Origin: Eupeodes corollae
Taxonomy: Eukaryota > Arthropoda > Insecta > Diptera > Syrphidae
NCBI RefSeq assembly: GCF_945859685.1
Contig: NC_079148.1
Span: 47,193,946 to 47,257,945 of the forward strand
Length of the DNA: 64,000 nt
Direction: 5' to 3'
The position numbers were made by a program, and so were the translations under genes. Under the pieces are notes generated by a model that saw only the letters and a list, made by a program, of their open reading frames with translations, was not told where the DNA came from and did no database searches. Positions 56,391-64,000 of the stretch are shown piece by piece. Within the stretch, counting starts at the first letter, position 1, and each line of letters starts with the position of its first letter.

Positions 56391-58029
56391 CACTGCCAAT
56401 CACTAGGATGAGGCCACATATTTTTCAACCGATTTTCGTTCTTTATACCTGCTGGAAATTTCGTACCAATAAAAATTTACTACATTTGAGTAGGTAGATA
56501 TTTTTTTTAAAAAAAAGTAATAAAATTAAGGGGTTAAATAGAAAAAACAGTTGGAATTTCCCTACATTAATTAAAGAGCTACTTAAAAACAGTATGAAAA
56601 TGTGCGTCACTTGGATGAGGCCACATGAAAAATCTTATAAAATATCAAAAAAATGAAAGAAATGTTTACAGTTTTTGGTTTTGAAACATTTATATATTAA
56701 GTTTTTCTCAATTAATAATGAGTATGCCCCCCATTTTTCGATATGACCTCTATTAGACGGTTTGGAATGGAACCATAAAGTTTTTTTAAATAGTCAAGTG
56801 AAATCTCGTCCCAGTCATCACGGATAGCTTCAATTAAGGAGTCCTTGTCTTCAAATTGTCTACCGCCTTCATAAACTTTTCGAGATAGCCATGCCCATAC
56901 GTTTTCGATTATGTTCAAGTCCGGTTAATAGGGTGGCCATGGCAAAAGCTCTACGTTTTCTGATAAAATCCAGCTTTTGACAACCCTGGAAGTGTGGATG
57001 GGGGCATTGTCTTGTTGGAAATCTAAGGCAGAGATCCAAAAATATTTTTCATCTTCGGAAATGAGCGTTCCAACAAGTATTTGTAGCTGTTTCCGTTCAT
57101 TGTTGGAGAAAGAAACTCCAATTCGATTTTGCCATAGTACGTGATAGCTCCCCACACCATAACACCTGATGTACGGCTGTGATGTCTTCCCAAAATTAGT
57201 TCCTCTTTTCTTAAATCATGGAAATAAAAGTTGTAACCATCGGGGCCGTCAAGGCTAAACTTTTTTTCATCCGAAAAGACGACGCGTTTCCATTGACTGC
57301 TCCAAGAGACATGTTCTGTTGCAAAGTTCATTCGCAGCTCCTTGTGTACTTGCTTTAGAACAGGTTTCTTTTTGAGTTTTCTTCTCTGGATAGTATCATC
57401 TTTTCTTATTATCCTTCGGACTGTCGAAATACTGGCTGATACTCCGCTTTTGGACCTTATTTTAGTAGCTGATTGAGTAGAATTTGAAGCAAGACGTAAA
57501 ATTAACCGCTTTTCTCGGGATGTTGTTGCTTGGGCTGTGCGTCCTTTTTGGTTTCTTCCATAGTTTTGAGGATCAGCAAGATAGTTGTTTACAACTGTCT
57601 TACTTCTGTTCAGCTTCCTTGCTATTTATCGGCTTGAGAGTCCCATTTCCTTGAAAGCATCGATTTGTCCTCTTTCTGCTACTGTCAACGTCTTTCCGGA
57701 ACCCATTTGTAGTTGAAATTTAATAAAAATAGTTATTTGTAAAACGTTCTTAAATATTGTAACCCAAATTTTGAAAAAAATTGCTGATCTGAACTATATA
57801 TGAATATATGCAATGGCCTCATCCTAGTGACTTACTTTTTTATATCCTTTTTAGGTAGCTCATTCATTGATGTAGGGAAATTCCAACGGTCTTTTCTAAG
57901 CAGCCCTATAATTGTATCACATTGTTTTAAGAAAATATGTACCTACTCTCATGTAGTAAAATTTTCCAACAGGTATCGGACCGAAAATCGGTTGAAAAAT
58001 ATGTGGCCTCATCCTAGTGATTGGCAGTG
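56391..58029 (-). mobile_element. Tc1-family transposon (1,639 bp) with doubled subterminal repeats
   Basis: TA on both sides (56389-56390 and 58030-58031). The terminal inverted repeats begin CACTGCCAATCACTAGGATG and match for about 48 bp (through AGGCCACATATTTTTCAACC and GATTTTCG). A second, inner copy of the core (ACTTGGATGAGGCCACAT) sits at about 56610, and its inverted partner (ATGGCCTCATCCTAGTGACT) at about 57812. Each end therefore carries two transposase-site-like repeats about 200 bp apart, the IR/DR arrangement known from Tc1-like elements such as Sleeping Beauty and Minos. The transposase gene inside is broken. Confidence 0.93.
56712..57706 (-). pseudogene. Tc1/Tc3-like transposase pseudogene
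   Basis: Starts at the ATG at 57706 (MGSGKTLTVAERGQID) and ends at 56712, about 330 codons, the normal length. The helix-turn-helix region has SSR, a stop, then IARKLNRSKTVV near 57630. A GRPR-like linker is replaced by NQKGRTAQATT. The catalytic core has VVFSDEKKFSLDG (first D, near 57275), SGVMVWGAITYYG, FQQDNAPIHTSRV (second D, near 57010) and, after PPY and a stop, PDLNIIENVWAWL (E, near 56900). Defects: two in-frame stops and one frameshift near 57040-57100. All three catalytic residues remain, so the damage is limited. Confidence 0.9.
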
Positions 58030-58031
58030 TA

Positions 58032-60028
58032 TCTTTGTTAGGTTCACACATCGACTCGATATATATTTATATACCTATGTATGTACATATGGAGCTCAGA
58101 TTTCAACAATTAGATTACCAAAAAATATCCTTGAATCGATTGTAACACATACAAATTAGATTTTCTTTGGGATTTCAAAGGAGAATTTTTGGTATTCACA
58201 AAGACAAAAAAAAATCGTTGCGGTTAACTAAAGGTCCCAAGACATAATAAATGCATTGAAATTCAAGGACCTGGATACACCCTACAGACAGACAAAAACG
58301 AAATAAGAATACCCTTTTTATCACATTTCTTCTTTTTGTGTGACTGACCTGAAAAGTTTGTAGTTTTTGAAAATTATTTTGGTATTTGAGATTTATTTTG
58401 CTACAGCAAGTTGAAAGTCTTGTCTTCATAAAAAAGAAATTTATTTAAAAAGAGTTCATTTTCGTCAAGGGATTTTCAAGGCAAGAATACATTGACCAGT
58501 TTAAATAAATGTTTAATTTTAAATCTCCATCCCGCAGCACAGTATTAAAATATGGATTTAAAAATTCACTCTTGAACGCCCTTAGCTCAACGAGGAAGTT
58601 CTTGAAATCGATCAGAAATCAATGGATTCCGTACATGTGAAATACCTAAAGATAGGAGTTACCTTAACCATAAGTACTTACAGCATGAATAATATACCGT
58701 GTTAACAATTTTTTTGAATATTTTCACGTTGAAATCTTAAATATTAAACACTGCCTAATAGGAAAGCATCAAGCTACGGGAGTGTGCAAATTCTGTAGAA
58801 AACAATTCCTCACCATCTCTGTACCTGTTTTAAACGTAGCAATCCAAATGATGTCAGCACAAGCACAAGCTTCTATAGTAGTTAAAATTTCGTAAGGAAC
58901 TCTAATTGGTTTCATTAAGCTTAGAAGTAAGTTTCTAGTTTCATGTTAACTTGAACTTTATCTATCTATCCTTTAGAGACTCGTCAAACTAACATTTCCT
59001 AAGCAAACACTTGATCAAAATGAGACTACTATCGATTGGTGAAGAGAAATGTTCAAGGAATTCAATGATAGACCAAAAATCATGTGCAACATCGTTATAG
59101 GTATTGCATCATGGATTAAGACCAATCAAGATTTTCAAGACAAACTAAATTCAACAAAATTCACCATGTCAATTGTCTGTTTCTTTGCCAAATCCGGACT
59201 TGTGCACACAATTATACCATTTACAGAATTAAGAAAGAAACAATTCGAAAAACCAATGAAAGTAGTCGAATTATCATCATGAAAGCGAAAAACAGTTTAA
59301 ATATGAAGTTTTGAAGAATGAAGACATTAATCTTTCTTATTCTCAAAAATTGAAAATAAATTAAATAAAATTAGAGCTTTCCGGACAATATGTTGAAAAA
59401 CAATAAAACCATTTGAAATAAAATGCTTTTGGGATGAAGATATGTTAAGAGAGCAGGACTAGTCTTTATCATAAAACAAGCTGTGGCTCGAAGCGTTACT
59501 CACATGTTTTATTCAAGAATAAATTTGGTTAGAAAAAAGGATATAGTGAGCAGTACTCAAAAGATAGACATATGCTGTATCGAACTTCGTTTTAGAACTA
59601 TTAAAAAAGAACAACAAAACATCAACTGTTTCCGCAGCTTCCACTACAGCTTTAAAAAGGGAAAAAATCCCCGATGTTGAGAAATTATTTCTTGGTGGAG
59701 CGCTCGTATTAGTCTTAGCTTGATGTTATATAGCCATTGTCCTTAATCTATAAATGAACTATCTAACACTGAAAGAATTTTTCAAATTAAACCAGGAGCT
59801 TTAGAGATTAGCGAGTTCAAACAAGCAAACAAACAAACAAACAAACAAACAAGCAAACAAACAAACGAACAAACTCTTCAGCTTTGTTATTTTAGCATAG
59901 ATTAGCTTGTTCACTAAAAAGATACAGAGTAACGTGTTTTATTGAGTTATTGGAAGTTAAAATTATTGAAGAAAACTATATTGTTATTACATAAGACCGA
60001 AGTTTGTCTTTGTAAAAAGTTATTCAAT
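58032..60028. other. Non-coding stretch with an unassigned small frame
   Basis: No gene assigned. The frame 59049-59282 (78 codons, with MFKEFNDRPKIMCNIVIGIA and FTELRKKQFEKPMKVVELSS) looks moderately protein-like and is preceded by a TTTAG that could be a splice acceptor at about 58976. I recognise no domain, and upstream codons include stops. An (AAAC)n microsatellite lies at 59818-59874. Confidence 0.35.
59818..59874 (+). repeat. (AAAC)n microsatellite
   Basis: About fourteen units of AAAC with AAGC and GAAC interruptions. Confidence 0.9.
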
Positions 60029-60040
60029 TACTCGTATTAT

Positions 60041-61817
60041 ATAAGGTACAATCGCAACAAAACACGTGAGTAGGAGAACACCCCAGGGTGGTGTTCTTTC
60101 GCCTCTTCTATGGCTTCTGGTCATGGATACAATTCTCGTTAAATTAGAGAGATGTGGAGTGAAGGCGGTAGCTTATGCGGATGATTTGGTGCTATTGGTG
60201 TCAGGAAAGTACACCTCTGTGATTAGTGAAATCGCGGAGTCAGCTTTGAAGAAAGTTAGCAACTGGCAACGAGTTGTGGACTAGGAGTTAACCTAAGTAA
60301 AACTGAACTGTTGCTCTTTACCACCAAAACTAAAGTACCGCCCTTCACGCTACCTCGACTTAATGGTCAAATCCTATCATTGTCTTCCAGTGCAAAATAT
60401 TTGGGAGTTATACTCGACCCTAAACTAAACTGGAAATTAAATATTGAAGTACGGGTTAAGAAGGCCTGTGTTGCCTTCTATGCCTGCAGCAAAACTTTCG
60501 GCAAAAAGTGGGGACTTCAGTCGAAGATGATTTTATGGACGTACACAGCCGTAGTACGTCCAATTTTAACATATGGTTCGATTGTGTGGTGGCCTGCTCT
60601 TAGCAAAGACTATAATATTTATAAGCTAAAGAAGGTTCAGAGAACAGCTTGCGTGGGCACCACAGGGGCCATTGGATCTTCTACCAATCGACCTTTTTAT
60701 TAAATACATAGTTTCCTGCAGCGCTATTAGGCTAAAGGAATCAAATAGCTGGTTGTCAAAACCTTATGGTCACAGCAACACTACGAAATTAATTAACTCA
60801 GATATTATCTGGGTAGACACTGACTACTGCACTCCTACTTTGAACCTTAGTAAGGGTTTTAAGGTTATTTTCCCATCGAGAGAAGATTGGGAGGATGACA
60901 TCGTGTCGATAGGTTTCGACACAACCATCTTTACTGACGGCTCAAATGGAGTGCGGAGTTGGTTCTGGGATTTTTTCTGAGTCGCTAAATGTTGCCAAAT
61001 CCTTTAGGCTTCCTGACTTTGCTAGCTGTTTTCAGGCTGAACTGCTGGCAATAAGGGAGGCATGTACGATACTTAAACAAAACCCAAACCAAAACCGAAA
61101 TGTGGCTATCTTTACAGACAGTCAGGCAGCTGTCAAAGCCATTAACTTGACCATATCCTCATCTAAATTGGTCCAGCAATGTCGCGATGAGCTTGCGAGC
61201 CTGACTATTAACCTCGGTGTCACCCTGATCTGGGTTCCGGGCCATAGTGGTATAGTGGGAAATGAACTGGCTGACGAGCTAGCTAGGCAAGGATCGGCCC
61301 TTCATAGCTCACTTGCGGAAATGGTTAACATTCCTCTTGGTGTTATGAAGGGTAAAATCTTTTCCATCTACCAAACTGAATCAAACCGAAGGTGGAGCAA
61401 TTTACCCAACTGCATTATATCTAGGAAGATATGGCCCACCTAAAATAAAACCCGTACAAAGGATCTTCTGTGCAGGCCATGGCAAGACAAAACCAGGATT
61501 GTTGCGGTTTGTACTGGACATTGGCCTTATAGGAGTTCATGCGGAGAAGTTGGGTATCTCCTACAACACCTTTTGCCGTAGTTGTATCGACCAAAGAGAA
61601 AGTGAAACGATAATCCATTTCCCCTGCAAATGTCCTGCTTTGGCAAACACCAGAATGAAATGCTTTGGAAAAGCATTCTTACAAGACCTAATCTTTTTTC
61701 TCAATGCGACAAAATGGCTCTAACATAATCGCTATGAAGCTTCTCTATCAATCTATCCCTTTCAATCAAAGGTCAAACGAGTTTTTGGTATCAAAACGAG
61801 ATTTCTACCTACCTACC
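60041..61817 (+). mobile_element. LOA-type LINE, copy 3 (5'-truncated)
   Basis: Flanked by the perfect 12-bp duplication TACTCGTATTAT (60029-60040 and 61818-61829). Homology starts at about 60047, inside the RT just before RRTPQGGVLSPLLW, within some 15 bases of where copy 2 starts. The YADD box is intact (AYADDLVLLVSG). The frame breaks at about 60270, 60690 and 60950. The thumb has AKYLGVILDPKLNWKLNIEV and RPILTYGSIVWWPALSK. RNase H at 60946-61443 has FQAELLAIREA, FTDSQAAVKAI and ADELARQGSAL; the first Asp region (TDGSNGV) is out of frame. A cysteine cluster (FCRSCIDQRE) is at about 61570. Part of the 3' UTR is deleted, and the tail is (CTAC)n. Confidence 0.92.
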
Positions 61818-61947
61818 TACTCGTATTATCCAAATTTCCTTTATGACACGTTATAGCTGCAATCCTAGGCTTTTATAGACACAAACTTGACTATGACTTT
61901 TCAAAATTCAAATAACTTAAACAAATATGAATATCTGAATGTACCTA

Positions 61948-63191
61948 CAATTGTGTTCATAAAAATAGCAGTGCTCATGAAACTTGAATAAATAGCAAAA
62001 TATTTTGATGACGCTGCTTGTTACAAGTGGTCAAACCGGAATAAGAAAATTGGTCGATCAAGCTGTCAAGCCGTAGTCCAAGGAAAGTACCATTTTTGAC
62101 AAAAAAAACATGTGACAAAAAGAATAGCGTTTGCGAAAGCACATGAAAATTGGCCCAGGGAAAAAATGGCGAAACATTCTGTGGATCGATGAGAGTAAAA
62201 ACCTATGGGGGGATGTTAAAAATAATGACTATAAGGCGAAACCTAGGAATGTCAAAGTAGTGTGGGGAGTTATAATTTGCCTATTATTAACTTTATAGAT
62301 CCAATTCACTGCTATTTTTTGTGAACAACGCGAAATAAGGAAAAATCGTTTAAGGGGGTATTCTGGTCTAGAAATTAAAAAAATCGATTATTTTTTCTTT
62401 TCATATTTTCATAGTATAACTATTTTAGAATATGTCTACGAGAGGATTTTCCCAAATTCAAATTATTTTCGGAGAAATAAGTATTTTGCTGAGCAGCCAT
62501 CCAAATCGGTTGGGCTGCAACTAATAGAACAAAAGACATAATGGGGTACTTTAAACGCGTTTTTCTCAGAACTGTCTTTTTGAATCTGATACCCACGATT
62601 TCTCAGGTTCTGCCGAACCGATTTACTTGAAATTTTAAGAGATTCTTCTTTAGGGACTTGTCTACGTCCGGAACTACGGCCATCCCCAAATTTTCATTTT
62701 TAATATTTTTAACAAATCGAAGAATGTTCAAAAAAATGGTAAATTTTTTATATTTTTCTTTAGACAGCCGCCATTTTGTAAAAAGAAATGTTTGTAACTT
62801 TTCCGTAGTTCCAGACATTGCGACATTATTGTAGATTAATAATCTTTTTTAGTTTTTGATTTCAGATTTCTAGGAGAGTTAAAATCGTGGGTATGGTCAC
62901 GCACCAAATTTTTGAGACGCACCACTCCATGAACTGATAACTAACGGAATTTTGATTTTTTTTTTTACTTTTTTATTTTTTTTGTATGCTTCTAACGTGC
63001 ATAAATAATGTATAAAAAAATGTATGGTAAAATTGTTGCTTGCTTTTTTCTACAGCACTTCAAAAATTACCTAAAATTCATGTCTCTAGACCAGAATACC
63101 CCCTTAAAGCGATACTTAATAGGTTAACATTTTTTTTTGTTAACATCAATGAATAAATTTAATTTGTACTGCTGTTTTTGTGAACACAACT
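61948..63191 (+). mobile_element. Tc1-family relic, split by a TTAA MITE
   Basis: Ends pair as CAATTGTGTTCATAAAAATA (left) and, reversed, CAGTTGTGTTCACAAAAACA, each followed by GCAGTRC. A transposase fragment on the plus strand at 62120-62260 reads AFAKAHENWPRE and ILWIDESKNLWG, the region of the first catalytic Asp (normally WTDESKF..FG). The rest of the gene is gone. A TA is present at the left end (61946-61947), while the right flank has mutated to AT. Without the MITE the relic is about 490 bp. Confidence 0.8.
62354..63103. mobile_element. TTAA-flanked MITE (750 bp), piggyBac-like target site
   Basis: Terminal inverted repeats GGGGGTATTCTGGTCTAGA are perfect over 19 bp at both ends. TTAA lies at 62350-62353 and 63104-63107, the duplication made by piggyBac-type transposases. 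There is no ORF of note. An inner inverted pair (TCCGGAACTACGG near 62668 and CCGTAGTTCCAGA near 62803) suggests further folding. The transposase family is inferred from the TTAA duplication only. Confidence 0.8.
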
Positions 63192-64000
63192 GATGATGAA
63201 CATGAAATTGGCCACGAAGAGTTTTTTCTGCATTTTTGATCAAGCCACCATATAGAATCACATGGCTAACTATTTAATCAGTCACGGAGAAGCAAACAAC
63301 AAAGAGAGTACCTAGCTACTAATCTTGCCCACGCAAAGTAATATAACTCAAAGAAATTACAGCTTATCGCTCTTAAAAAGTTTGTCACAAGTGTGAGTTT
63401 CCTATAAAAAAATTCATATCCACCTCGGTTCTACATTCAAAAATATGTAGATATTATTTTAAGGACGAGCTCAAACCGCTAATTTAAACCAAAAGCACAT
63501 TTTTTTGATGGTGAACAACAATAAAAACCAATTGGGTCAAATATCAAAAATTGAATACTTTTAACGTTATGATGTCCACTAATTGGGCTTATTGACCCGT
63601 GGTTTTTATTCAATTAATAACAACTTAACAAATTTTTTGTTTGTTATTTTCGTGGTTCTCTCGAGAGTTTTCCAATTTAATCAAGTTTTTTTTTGTTGTA
63701 TTTAAATTATTATTTAATTATTTTCAGTTACCTATTAGTATAGTATTTTTATATGCACAAATTCTTAACAAGAAAAATTAATTTTCATTTTTGGTTTAAT
63801 CATTTTTTTGACATTTCAGTTAAGAGCATAAAATGTAGGCCATATTAAATACGTACTTGAACTTTTTTGTATGGATTATCTTTAAATTTTTGTATAGCGA
63901 ATCAGCAGAAGGTTTAAAGCTCAAAGTTGACACTGTATAGGACTAAAAGGATTTTTATGAGATACCAACACTTGCTTGGTGTTTCTTAAAAAGGATTTGG
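63192..64000. other. Non-coding A/T-rich end of window
   Basis: No gene, RNA or repeat recognised. Confidence 0.55.

Overview
This 64 kb window is eukaryotic nuclear DNA, almost certainly from an insect and most likely a fly (Diptera). The reasons are high A+T, long non-coding stretches, insect-type transposable elements (BEL/Pao, LOA, Jockey-like, RTE-like, mariner, Tc1), a tRNA-derived SINE, and a BEL primer-binding site that matches the 3' end of insect tRNA-Tyr as I remember it. I found no convincing host protein-coding exon. The window reads as intergenic or intronic DNA built from nested transposons. A few GC-rich, triplet-rich patches (about 35.2, 39.5-40.4 and 50.5-51.4 kb) look like promoter or 5'UTR material of a host gene, but this is weakly supported.

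Layout. 0-0.8 kb: RTE-type reverse transcriptase (RT) relic split by a SINE. 3.1-4.4 kb: a second RTE-like RT relic. 7.4-15.7 kb: mariner relic, SINE fragment and a Jockey-like element cut by a 6,519-bp BEL/Pao retrotransposon with apparently identical 541-bp LTRs and one intact 1,710-codon ORF. 16.1-16.5 kb: mariner relic. 19.2-21.5 kb: LOA-type element (copy 1). 23.3-25.1 kb: another RT relic beside an unidentified coding relic. 25.4-25.9 kb: minisatellite. 27.0-28.9 kb: Tc1 element inside an older mariner-type relic. 31.3-33.7 kb: fold-back repeat containing LOA copy 2. 36.7-37.5 kb: 5'-truncated RTE with a (TAAG)n tail. 38.0-47.5 kb: relics of an RNase-H-bearing LINE, one inside a Harbinger-like MITE and one interrupted by both a fold-back MITE and a SINE. 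47.6-49.9 kb: mariner relics and a CCAAT-rich degenerate repeat. 52.3-54.1 kb: RT relic followed, in the wrong order, by an endonuclease relic. 56.4-58.0 kb: Tc1 element with doubled subterminal repeats. 60.0-61.8 kb: LOA copy 3. 61.9-63.2 kb: Tc1 relic holding a TTAA-flanked MITE.

How the parts work together. Eight copies of one tRNA-derived SINE (about 300 bp when complete) are present, three with 11-13 bp target duplications. Its last 35 or so bases resemble the last bases of the RTE copy at 36.7-37.5 kb, which suggests that this RTE supplies the machinery that moves the SINE. The nesting gives relative ages: the BEL element is the youngest large insertion, and the mariner and RNase-H LINE relics are among the oldest. 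I did not find a novel host system. The most notable items are the SINE-LINE tail match, the apparently recent BEL copy, two LOA copies truncated at almost the same point, and the nested fold-back MITEs.
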